Assembly (NCBI GenBank): GCA_018881555.1 | Contig: JACAXG010000012.1 | Location: 9,743,480-9,807,479 of the forward strand | Direction of reading: 5' to 3' | Length of the DNA stretch: 64,000 bases | From: Amblyornis subalaris | Taxonomy: Eukaryota > Chordata > Aves > Passeriformes > Ptilonorhynchidae | Shown: piece after piece, positions 51,339-62,700 of the stretch | Layout of the letters: each line of letters opens with the position of its first letter | Position numbering within the stretch: the stretch's first letter is position 1 | Made by a program: the position numbers and the translations under genes | The notes under the pieces: model-generated | Databases searched by the model: none | Seen by the model: only the letters and a program-made list of their open reading frames with translations | What the model was told of the DNA's origin: nothing

Positions 51339-51359
51339 GACTTCACTTTTTGTGAAGTC
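51339..51359. repeat. 8-bp hairpin with T5 loop
   Basis: gacttcac (51339-51346) and gtgaagtc (51352-51359) are exact reverse complements around TTTTT, directly next to the GT microsatellite. Confidence 0.75.
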
Positions 51360-52914
51360 AGTGACTGACTTCAAACATTTCTTATGAGGCTGAAGGAAAG
51401 CAGAGAACTTCCTCAAAGGACGTTTCCTCTGGTTTAGGCACTTTGCATTACCATCCAGTGGATTCCAGCCTTCCCCATTGCCTGAAGGTGCAGCCTGGGA
51501 AGACTGGTGCCTAATTTCAATTTGGGCAGCACAAACATTGCCAAATGTTCATTTTGTCCACTTTGTGTGCCTGTGTATGACTGTTAGTAAAACTTGAGAA
51601 GTTTTTAACAAACTTGATGTCATAGTTGTATTGATAGAAGCATGCCAAGAGAGGACTTTTGATCCTGACTGTTAACAAACGTTAAGATGAGAGAAATTAA
51701 TAAAAAGCTGTGGTGGTCCTGAGGAGGTGATGTCTATCAAATTGACTGGCACTGGGCGGGTGCATCTGGACTGCTTGTGCATTGGGTTTTATTTCTGTTT
51801 TAAGAGCTGGAGGGCAACATATGAAGTTGGTGAACAGTGTTTCCTCTTGCAATGTGGAGTACCTCAGTGTGCTCCCTTCTTGTATGGTGCCATGGGCTTG
51901 GCTGGCTGTTTGGACGCTGAGCTGAGATGCACTTTTGATGTAGTCGTGAGTGGTGAGCAGCTTGTCTTCTGCTGCTCTGAGCATAGGAAGTCAGTGACTT
52001 ATGCAATTTTCCCTCTCTTTTTGTCCCCCTTCTTCCTTTTTCACTATTCACTGGTCCTTAGAGCAGTGGGTGTTGCTTTGGGTGCTCCATGGCTGCCCAG
52101 AGAGAGGCAAGGGTCCCTGATGGAGAAACTTTCACTGACTTCCTCGGAACCTCTGGTTAATTGCTGTCACCCAGGAAAGGATTGGAGAGGGGAAGGGGTG
52201 TTGTCAGTGGGATATATTTGGCTGCTCAGGCAGTCTGTGNTCCAGGAACCCACTTGTGTGGTCAGCACAGCTCCTCATAGCCAACAGAAAGCTCCGGTTG
52301 GTTGCTCTGTCTGGCATTGCTTGCAAGCAGAAACAAACTTTGGTGGGAAGCTGAGGGCTTCAGATGACATGAAACCAAAAGCTGCTCAGCGGTAAAAATG
52401 CAAAATATTTTAGGGAAAAGCTTAGTTGGTGCTTGAATTTCCAGAATGGCATTGTCTGTCTTTTAGTGTCTTCAGAGTTTTGTATCTTTGCAGCTAATGA
52501 AAAATATATAATCTCCTTATTTTAGAATAATTAGTAGAGTTCTAGAAACCTTCCTCCATTGTTGTTTGCAGAAGTACAAACTTCTTAGGTCAGAAGAACT
52601 GCAGAATCCAGAGAGAATAAACGGCATTAACATTTCAGCAGTTGTGTGACCCTCATGCACGCATGTTTGCTATTATTTCTAGGAGCTCCCTGATGATAAG
52701 CATGATATAAAAAATTTAACCACGAAGAAAAAAAAGTGTTTAAAGGACCGTTATGGGTCTCACTAATCCCAGAAAAGCAAGGAAGTTCAGAATTTGGCTG
52801 ATTCCATCTGTAATGCTGGTTGTGCTGGTTTTCATTAGTCAAATCAGAATGTCGGATGATGCAATTTGCCACCAGCTCTGTATCACCCAGAACCTTTATG
52901 CTGGTGGGTTTTAA
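51360..52914. other. noncoding DNA containing the longest open frame
   Basis: The longest frame in the window (51727-52395, plus, 222 codons, with an N at 52240) lies here. Its translation has no recognisable domain, no promoter or splice context and no family resemblance, and overlapping minus-strand frames are also open. I treat it as chance rather than a gene. No repeats were recognised. Confidence 0.55.
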
Positions 52915-53160
52915 AATCCTAGAAATGTAGGGCAGGAAGGACCTTGAGAGATCTTCTCATCCTCTGCAAGAATGTGAAATCAATCATGAGTATTCCATCT
53001 CTGGCATGTGCTTGTCAAGGTTTTTACAAAATCTTCTAAAAAAGTGCAGCCTGCAGTTTTTCCCCCTGTAGTATTTCTTAATCTGTGGCCAGAAACCCAA
53101 CCTGAGTCATGTTTAGACTTGAGGTGGTTCATTCTTCTTGCTTGCTCTGTTGATTCCTGG
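52915..53160 (-). mobile_element. CR1 LINE 3'-end fragment
   Basis: The plus-strand start, cctagaaatgtagggcagg followed by aaggaccttgagagatc, matches the reverse complement of the CR1 3' end (consensus style: 'atagaat...ggttggaagggacctTgagagatcatctagtcc'). It is followed by diverged equivalents of the 'catccctgacaggtgtttgtctaacctgttcttaaaaa' stretch at about 52998-53040 and possibly the 'cattgcttcttgtcct' stretch near 53128-53146. The element therefore lies on the minus strand with its 3' terminus near 52915. The terminal short tandem repeats are not clear. The upper limit is approximate. It is recognised from memory, is strongly diverged and is clearly inactive. Confidence 0.65.
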
Positions 53161-55414
53161 GCCTTCAGTCTGGTTTCGAGCATGGTCAATTTTCCACATT
53201 AAAACACTGCGTCTCTGGTATGCGAGGGAGAGCCAAGTCGCCAGAGAAGAGAGGCAAGAATGCAGTAGCAGCCCGACTGAGCAGAAGTTGGAGATGTTGT
53301 CATTCACATCGGGCCAGCTGAAATATTGTTTCTAGGCTGGACTCGAAGCAGAGAGTTTAAGTTTCATGTGTGACCCATTCGCTTACATGCTGATCCTTGT
53401 GCTTTGAAAGAGCTGTCAGGCTTCCCTCTCTTGTTCCCTCCGGCTGGTGCTGACTGCTCCAGCCCTCCTTCCCTGTACAGCTGGGAAGTGGGGAGCAGCA
53501 GGGATCAGCTCTGCTCTATACGAACCCCTCCTGGGAGTGGGACACCAAGAAAGGCCAGATGATATCAGGTTTGGCTGCCATAAAATAGATTACTTTTCCT
53601 TTGTCTTCTTCCACCTTCCTCTTGCCACTAAGTGCAACTTGAAACAAGCATAGAAAACAACTATATATTGTTGTGGTACTTCAGACCAAATATGAAAACG
53701 TTACATTGTTACATGTGTTAGCTTCTTAGTGGAGAAAAAGGAGGAGTTGCTGGGGAGCCAAACAAATACTTCAGCATTGACACTATAGCCAGCTGACCAC
53801 TATATGCAAAAAACGAACAAAAAAATGGACTGTATTGGCCAAAGCTGTGCTCATTTCCCTTTTTGAATTTGCTTCCCACAGAAATTCAAGTGGACCAAAA
53901 ATTATTCGTAGATGTTTCCAAGAATAATGACTAAAACCAAATTGTAAGCTGCTTGCAGGCATAGTCAGAAGGAGATCTAATTTTCCAGATTACTCAATGT
54001 GAATTATTAATTCTGCTTGACTAATGTTGAGCAGTCTTCTAGTGTTTAAGAGGAAAGCCAGTCTGCTTTATCAGTTCATTGCTGATACCCTCCTGTATTT
54101 TTCACGTCACATTATATTTAACTTACTCTGCTTTCCTGAATCAAACCTAGCACCAGGGGAAGGAGCAGAAGTGCTCTGGCTCGAACAGTTCTGTGAGACA
54201 TGAGCTACTTGATAACTTGACTGTTCCTGAGGGCTCTTTAGTCCACTAATGCCCATGAACACATGCCTTGTAGGGCAGTGGGATCTGTGAGCTTGCATAA
54301 AAAACCCCAAACAAACAAATCACTTGTAGCTTACAATAAAACCAACACAACAAATGACATCCCATGCCCCGTGTTCCTCCGCTGTAATTGTTTGTTGCCT
54401 TTTTGATGTGTTCATCTCTAGCAAACTGTGCCAGAGACTCAGTGCTCTGCTGCCTGTGAGTTGCTGGGTTTGTGTGGGTAGGGCACAGGTGGCTGCTCTA
54501 AATGATGGACTGAGAAGGAACTGCAGCTTAGCTTGTCTGGAAGGAAAGCCTGTTGCACTTTCAAGGTCAAATCCTACAAGTTGTAGAATTTTGGAGTAAT
54601 TTCAGTGATTTACTAGAGTTTCTTGGGATTTACGCTGATTTACACCAGGATGAATTTCATTTGATGGATAAAATGGAGTTCAGAGCATCTATGCCAAAAT
54701 TGGACAAAATGTAAACACTTCAGTCCTTCAAGAACACTCACCCCAAGCGATGATGGGAAAAGCAAAGGAGCTTTGCATTCTGACAGGTGACTCTCAAGAG
54801 CTAGCAAGCTGAAGGAGGTGAGAAAAAAACAACTGCACAGTGAACCAAGCCATTGCAAGTACTTTAGAACTGACCCATTTTAAATGCTTTTTAAAAAGGG
54901 TTGGAAAACTCAGATCTCAGTTTCCCTGAAAAGCCAGGAGGCACTAAGATGTGGTGGTGACTGTGTGCTGTAGGAGTGGGCAGGACAAGTGGTGCTCAGC
55001 CAGCTGGAAGGTGAGCTGCAGTGTGGGATGGTCCAGCTGCCAGGTCTTCGGAGCCCCACTTGAGTAACACTTCACTGAGTGTTTTCTGATCTTCTCTGAT
55101 CTAGATTGTGGCAAGGATGAGAAATGCCACAAAAATAGATATTTTAACAATCAACCCTTGTCATACAGAGCCATTCTCCTTTGTATAGTACAACACATTC
55201 TAGCTGAAAGCAGCCTTTCCCTAGCTTTCCCCCAGTTCCTGTGTATTACGGTATGTAGCTGGGTTTCTGTGGCTTGAGCTGATTTCCAGCTAAAGAACTG
55301 TGCTCAAAGTAAAGGAATAAATCCAGAGAGGGTGTATTTGTGTCACAGCTATAGGTGGTACAATGGGACTGCCCTGGTCTCCAGGTCAGTACCAGCAACT
55401 GAGTTATCACAAGA
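53161..55414. other. noncoding DNA, no gene recognised
   Basis: No gene was recognised. A short A/C-rich tract (aaaaaccccaaacaaacaaa) lies near 54299. Open frames are below 85 codons and unrecognisable. Confidence 0.6.
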
Positions 55415-55434
55415 TTTTTTTTTTTTTTTTTTTT
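55415..55434. repeat. (T)20 homopolymer
   Basis: Twenty T followed by an A-rich stretch (aaagtaaaataaaataagaaaaaa). It is the longest homopolymer in the window. It could be the reversed poly(A) of a retrocopy on the minus strand, but no retrocopy body is recognised at higher coordinates. Confidence 0.95.
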
Positions 55435-58400
55435 AAAGTAAAATAAAATAAGAAAAAAGATGGTTTTAGCTCGGAAAGCTTTTTATTCGTTTTCCTGTGC
55501 CCTGTCCTGCTTTTTGTTTTCAGGCTACTTGATATATAGGTTGCAGTCACTTAATGACTTATAACTCCTAAAACATTCTTCACAATTTGCACTCAAAATT
55601 CTATAACTGCTTATTTTAGATAGGAACCATACATATTGAAGTATGCAGCATCCTTCTTCTGTAAAATATACAGTCCTGTCCAATGCATTGTATTTTAGTC
55701 ACCGTTTTTTGGATATCCTTTATCAAAAGAGCCATTAATGAGACTTTCTGAGTCTCTTTCCATGGGCACATAATATGCACTATGTCTTTAATTAGCACCT
55801 TCGTTCTTCTCCCCCTTCCCCCTCTCCCAGGAAAAAGCCAAACCTTCTTCACTACCAAAATGGCCTGTCAAAACCTGACAACTGAAGTTCTGCCTTGTCA
55901 ATATAAAATTGTCTGTACCACTATGCAAGCTGAATATTTGGGGCTGGTGCAAAATAACGCACCAGCTGCATTGTCTGTTTTCCTCCTTTATTCCATTTCT
56001 GCTTAATTTTTTCAGGGCTACTGAAGGATTTCTGGACTCCCCAGAGTATTTGCTGTAGAAAACAGATCCTGTTTCCTTAGGGGCCATGCGGAGAATTGCT
56101 CTAAGAGAGTATTTGTGGATGCATATGGCAATTGACATATGTATCCATTTCTATATGTGCTTTACTTTGTGTATTAGTATATTCAGAAGTGCTGAGAACT
56201 CTTCTGTCAGAGGGTACGTGAATTCAAGCATTGTTTTCCTTTCAGAAGTGGGATTTTACTGGGAATGCTGGCAGGCCCCTCACAACAGAAGGACGGGTGG
56301 GTGCAGCTACTGTATGTATCTGTTGTCACATTGGATTTTGTGCAATAAAAATAAAACCCTTGGTCAGAAGTGTCATAAAAGTTTGATTGACTTTCCTCTT
56401 TAATTGCTTATCATCTTTGAAGAGACTTCTTGGCATTTAGAAACCAGTGAATCTGTTTCCCATTTCTTCAGGCTTTATAAATACACCCTGTTTATATTAA
56501 AATGATAGACAAATATACATAAAGCTGGAAAACATGACCACAAACTCTTTTCCTCTCTCTATGCATTTAAAAAACAAAACCCTAAAGACACTTTTATTGT
56601 TGCTAAACTTTTGCCCTTGGCTGGTAGGACCTTCTTTATGTTTTAACAGATCCAGACATTCTTTTCATGTGGTCCTTGGATGTTCTATATTTTATATCTT
56701 TTGTGGCTTTGTAAAAAGGGAAGAATGAGCTTGCTGCGCAAACATATCTGATGGTAATTTTTTTGTTGGTTTTTTTGCAAGTCAGAATTATTGGGACGTT
56801 TCCATTTTAAAAAGAAACTTGCTTTTCCCTGCTCTGGGAAGTTGTGTTAAAGGGTTTCAGTAAGCCAATGGAAACTGAATAGATTTTGAAGTATTTTGGA
56901 GGTGGATGCTGGGGATAGCCTGGCGAGTGCAAACACCCTCCCTTGCTTTTGTTCCCCACCATCAGAGATGAGACATGTGCTGCTTGCAGCCTGGTACAGG
57001 GAAAACTGAGAGCTTTCTGGGGCCTTTGGCACAAGGATAACACCCAGAGACTATTGCCACAAAAGTTTAGCTCCCTTCACATGAGTTTTTCCCCTCCTGT
57101 GTCATAGTTCTTGCTGAAGGGCAGCATCATCCCCCAAATGCACTTGAGACCTGCAGAAATTGAATTCTGGGCTCTGCTCCACGGAAAGGTGCCTTGTCTG
57201 CACTGTACCTCTGGCTCAAGGAGCAGGTAAATGAGGTGCCTTTAGGTTGTTCAAAATAGCAAAGTGTAATCCAAAAGGGGAAAGAAAATGGAGATGAGGG
57301 GCCAGTGAGGTGCTCTGTGGGGCACATGGCTCTGCCAAAGCTCTGGCAGGGCCTTTCCCTGCTGAGGTGGATGGCAGTCAGGGAGAGGGGATCACAAGGA
57401 AAAGGGGAGGTCAGGGGCTGGATGAAGGACCATTGACCTCACTGCACCACTGGGGTGAGCAGAAGTCCCTGAAGCACAGAGGTGCTTGGTCCTTGAGAGC
57501 AGGGAGATGCTCTCGACAGGTCCGAAAAGTGCCCAAATGCGTCAGACCTATAGGGCAGTTTTGTACCAGAAAAAAAAAATTGGTTTAATAATACCAGTCT
57601 TCCNTTCAGAAGAACAGATCCCACAGATGAATCACTGACTAAATACAACAACATCCAGATATTTCTAGAGTAATAAAACCCAAGTTAAAGAGAGAGAAAG
57701 CGCAGCTCAGCTATGAAAATTTGTGGTACTTGTACAACAGCCATATGAGAAAAAGTTTATTGGAAAACATTTTCAGATGTTTGCTGCCTTCTTCTCATAT
57801 CAAGCACGACTTCAGTGCAGATCTGTGCCTGCACAGGGATGTGGCTGCTGTGGGCTTGGGCACAGCTCTGGAGAGGCTGGAGCAGAGAAGCAAACTCCCT
57901 GATTTTCATTTTGAGGTGCTGCATGCTTGTGTTCCAGATTCCAGGGCCTGAGAAATTCACCCCTTAGGATGAAATGCTTTTAAATGCTGGCAGNAGGTGC
58001 CTCCTTTTACTGAATTTTAAAATTTAAGCTTATTTAAACAGACACTGTAACCAACCACATGTCCCTGAGGGCTAATTTTGACCTTGGCTGTTTTCAGGGC
58101 TCCTGTGTGTGTTTGCTAGTCCAAGCTGCAGTCATTCTCGTGCAGCATTAGCTTCACTCTTTGTGCAGCTAACTCTTTTCTTGGACAGCTTTATCCACAC
58201 TTTTCTCCATGCAGCTGTACTGCATGAAGGAAATTGTTCTCAGTCAGGACTTTTGGCTGTGTGTGACAAGCAGTGAAGTTCAAAAGTTTGATGATACATG
58301 AAACACAAGGTTAAGTTTCTGCAGCAGAAGAATCAAACCTTGATGCCTGTGGCTGGGGTTAAATTTCCACCTGGAACCCTATTCACATAACACCACCTCT

Positions 58401-59741
58401 GCTGCTTTAGGAACTCAACTCACCTTACTGTACTGGCTCTTTTACAGAAAGGTAGTTTCTCCAGACTGAATCAGTGACTTTTTTGCAGTTTGGCACCTAG
58501 GCTGACATTTAATTCTCAGATTAAAAGGCTACGGCATCCTTCATCAATCAAATGACTACAGAAAACCTCAAATCCAAGCAGCAGGTTTGCAGATCCTGCA
58601 AGATCAGTTCTCTGAAAAACAAAGGCTGGTATTTCTTGCCAGTTACCAAAATCTGCAGCTGATTGGCACTGAGCTACCTTGGGTATCTCAGAACTTTGCA
58701 GAAACAGGAAAATATATTTGGAAAACAGGAATGCTTTTACTGTTAGGCTTCAGCAGTGAGATACTCAGGTTCTACTGCCTTGTGGGATTTAAAAGGTGTA
58801 TTAGGAGAAGTCTTACATACCACTTGAGGGAGATAAAGGAGAGAGACACTAGACCAGGAGTAAATGTCCTCTTTGGGATATTTCTGCCCCAAATTATCCT
58901 TAAGGTTTAATGTAGGAAAAGGGTTTTCTGGATATGGGCTGACCCCAAGATTTCTCTTTTCAGATATGTTTCCTCATTTGCTTACTTGACCAAAACCACA
59001 TTATTCTGCTACCCAAAGTCTGCCTAGGTACCAGGGACTCCCTGGTGCAGGGATTTGATTNGGGAAAGGGCCTCTCATTTTATACAAGGCTGCCAGGTGC
59101 CTTCTTTGACCACCCAGCAGCACTTGCTACCAAGGGCTATACTGATGAGTAGGAGGCTCAGTTGATGTAGCTCTAGCTCCTGCTGTTTAGAAGATAAGGG
59201 ACCTCAGGGCATCCATATGTGCCATTAAAGGGTCTGGTATCCAGTACCCAGGAAAAAGTCNCACAAGTCCCTGTGTTCATAGTGTGTGTGAAGATAGGTG
59301 GGTCGTTCACTTCGAAGCAGAAGATAGATTTTGTGACTCAAGACTGTTCTGCATCAGCAGTTTTTAAACTGTGGACAGTATAAAGGTACTCTAGAANACT
59401 TAAGCTGCAAGAAATGTTGGAGCATATTTCTCTTCAGTCAAGGGAATCCTGCATGGGCTAGGAGTATTGTAGAAGCAAACCACTCCTTCCACAATTCCCT
59501 TTCCTAGCGAGAAGGGAAGCTCAGAGGTAATTCACTGATCTGGCAGCCTTAACTAGGCTTTTGAGCCCACATTTTCTCTGGAAATTTGCTGTGTGTTGAT
59601 GTGATATCAAAGAGTTTGGGGGATTTTTTGCAAAGTTTGCGTAGGCTGTGGTGAGCCCTTTTGTATCCCACAGGGAACTACTAGGAGCAGCCTTAGACTT
59701 TTTGACCACGAGTCTTGATTACTGTAATTTCATCTTTGCAG
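55435..59741. other. noncoding DNA, no gene recognised
   Basis: No gene was recognised. A 134-codon stop-free frame at 58506-58910 has a protein-like mix of residues but no ATG until about 58730 and no family resemblance. Single Ns start to cluster here (57604, 57994, 59061, 59261, 59397). Confidence 0.55.
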
Positions 59742-59785
59742 GACATTCATTGCAGCACCTCCCCAGCTTGCAATATGTTTAGCTT
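59742..59785 (+). other. candidate 44-nt exon, unknown gene
   Basis: The acceptor region gattactgtaatttcatctttgcag ends at 59741 and includes a plausible branch-point-like ttgattac. A perfect donor GTAAGT begins at 59786. Two of three frames are open across the 44 nt. The length is not a multiple of three. No protein is recognised. The donor matches the consensus at every intronic position +1 to +6, but the pyrimidine tract is only moderate. Confidence 0.17.
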
Positions 59786-62700
59786 GTAAGTAACCCAGCT
59801 GTTTACTAATGAGCGCAGGAGCAGCCAGCATTTTTTAACTATATTCAGTCTTTGTGGCCTTACTTGTATTTCCCTCTCGCATGCTTTCCATTGACTTTCT
59901 TTGCTGATCTCCTGTTCAAGCCCTATAAGCTGTGAAATCCAATGATAAAAGAAAGTAGGAAAGAATTTTAATCAATTTGTCATCAGAAAGACAGTAGGAA
60001 AAAAGTAATGTTGGAGTGAAAATATTTTAGGCAGATTTTGTCAGCTCTCAGCCCCATTACAGCCTCACAGATAACACAAATGATGCACATCCCAAGNTGG
60101 CACTGGCAGGGCAACGCAGGGATTTTCCAGGGAATATTAACCAAGTGGTACCAAGTGATTTTTGTCAATGAATAAATATTATGAGGAGAATGATCAAGTC
60201 CAGTAGTTTGTTAGGTAAAACAACTTTAAAAAGAAACTTTGTTAGGGCTTTTTGGGTAGCTCTGTTTGACTGTGTATGANTACACACTTTTGATTACTAT
60301 TCTTTTCTGTGCTGGAGCCGTGAGAGAGTCTCTGTGGCCCAGCCTCGAACTTGTTTTTCATTCTAGTTAGACTATAACTTGTTTTAATCAGATCTTGGGG
60401 GTTTTTTTCATTCTGTTGGTGTTTAATGGTGGTGTTTTTGGAAATACAGGAAAATCATGAGAAAAATTTCAAAATATGCCTATTTTTGTAAAATGGCCTA
60501 GTCAAGAAGATCTTACTTGATTTGTTCTTTAAATCCCAAATTGAATGAAGATGTTCAAAACCACTTAGCACTAGGGTAACACAGTGCTCACTGACATTCG
60601 TTAGCACTGAGTCTGACTGGTAACAGATCATGTTTTATATCCTAGGAAATTCGCTGTTAAAATTAGACATAAATAGGGGTAGGGTATAATTAGTTATTTC
60701 TTCCAGATGGACTAGACTGCTACTCAGCCAGATGATCCCAAGCAGTGCAGTGTACAGCTGCCCTCCCCCTCCCAATCCAAGCTACCCTCTCTGAGGAGCT
60801 TCCCTGGGTGCTGTCTCTGTATTGCCCTGGTCCTAGAATAGGGACCTTGCCAGGGTCTTCGTATTCCTCCATCACCTGCGCAATCCCACATGCACAATGA
60901 TGAGACTTCTTTTGTTAGCCTCAAGGGAATTTTTTAAACCTCACTGTAAGTCTGCAAGCACACATGCTGTCTTCCCTGCTATACTTTTACTCCGGTAGAA
61001 TTTGTTCCAGAGCTTTAAATGCTGTCCATTAACTAATTTTTGTTTCCAGGGAATCACGTGACTCCAGGATAGCAGGTTTAAGAGATGCGGATGGTACAGA
61101 GAAACCATAGATGAAGTTGAGAGTATTTCCAGCTCTGTGTCTGGTCTTTCTGCTCGTGGAGATGTACTGCTGATCAGACTGTGCTTAGATAAGAAGTGGG
61201 CAGAGGCCATATGCCCCAGGTGCCCTGGTCAGCTCAAGCTCATAGGTATGGCATTGCACTGCAGCTAATGTCTGCCTGATAGGAAGCTCAGATGAGTTTG
61301 TCACAGGAAATATGTCTGTATTTAGTTTGGTCTTTTGAACCTTGGAAACCCTGAAGCTGTGCTTGCTGCCACAGATGCTGCTGTAACTCACATTCTTGTC
61401 TGTCTCAGCTTTTTCACTCCCTCTGATCTTTGCCTGTCTTCCTTCTCTGTAAAAGAGATAGGAAGTGTTGGCAGGATCCTTGAACCCTGTTAATGAGCAT
61501 CAAATAGAATTAATTTTACTTGTGTCTTAAAATACCTGTATTTAGCACCTGGATCTCACCATGAATGTTTTTATTTTATAGCTTTATAAGGAAAAAAATC
61601 CCATTGTGAATATAGTCATTATATATGAATATAAAAACTCTACTCAGCAAACAAAGGTTCATCTATGCATTTCTTTAGTCTCAGTTTTTATTAGCAGTGN
61701 TAGAGGTATTTTTAAAGTGTTTATTTAATCCAGCTATTCAGTAGTCTCTAGAGTCCAGGCTTCTGCTTTAGTGCTGAATCAATGCTTGATCAAGCCTTAA
61801 ACTTTATGGCTTTTGGCACAGCGTCGAAACAGAAGCTTTGATGCTTGAGACTGCTGCCTGCACAGAGCAAATATAAATTTTGATCAGTAAGTGTTCACCA
61901 TTTAAAATGCCAGTGGGCAGCCTCTAACCATCCCCCTGCCCCGGAGCTGCCAGGCTGTGTGGTGGGNACAGTGTGGTTAAAGGCTGCTGTGTGTTCCAGG
62001 GTGCTGCTCCAGCCACGTCCACTGTGTTGAAATAGCATTGTTGTCTGATGGCAGTTCGGGATGAAATTACTATTTCTAAATTCCTACTGGGCAGTTATTT
62101 TTGGTCTTGCAGAAGCTGAGGGTTTACAAAGCCTCTCTCCTCTCCAGAAGATGCAGGTCAAGGTCAGGTGTGAGGAACTTTGTGCTGTGACCTGAACGCC
62201 AAAGCTGTAACTCCTAATGTTGTCATTCAAATGTGTTCCAAGTCTGTACGGCTTTGTCTTCTACAATCTGGGCTGATTCTAGTGGTTTAACACGTACCCA
62301 GATCTCATTTGGATAATGTATGTAGATAAGTCTCTGATACAGAGGAAAGCCAAAATTTATCCTTTCAGAGCTCCGTGGCTAAGACACATTTTTCACTTGC
62401 TGATCTTGGTGCATTCTTCAAGGTAACATAGTGGACAAAAGCTTAATTACAAAGACTCACCTCCATCTCCCTGGCACGGTTCTCTGGGAGACAGCCTGCA
62501 TGTGCCAGCTGTCCTGCCCCTGCCCCAAGCCAGCATGACTGCACAGAACAGCAGTGCCATGTGCCAAGTAGAAGCAGGTTGTGGACACCCACCCTTCAGT
62601 ACATTTGGGAACTGTGTGATCCTCCCTCCCTGCAACCTTGGTTTCCCTGACTCTCAGGTTGTGGCAAATGAGGAAGCACAGCCCCATGCAGTATCCTACA

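Noticed and set aside
57830..57900. CR1-like phrase 'ctggagaggctggagcagagaag'
   Set aside because: The similarity to CR1 is about 20 bases with no supporting flanks; considered coincidence.
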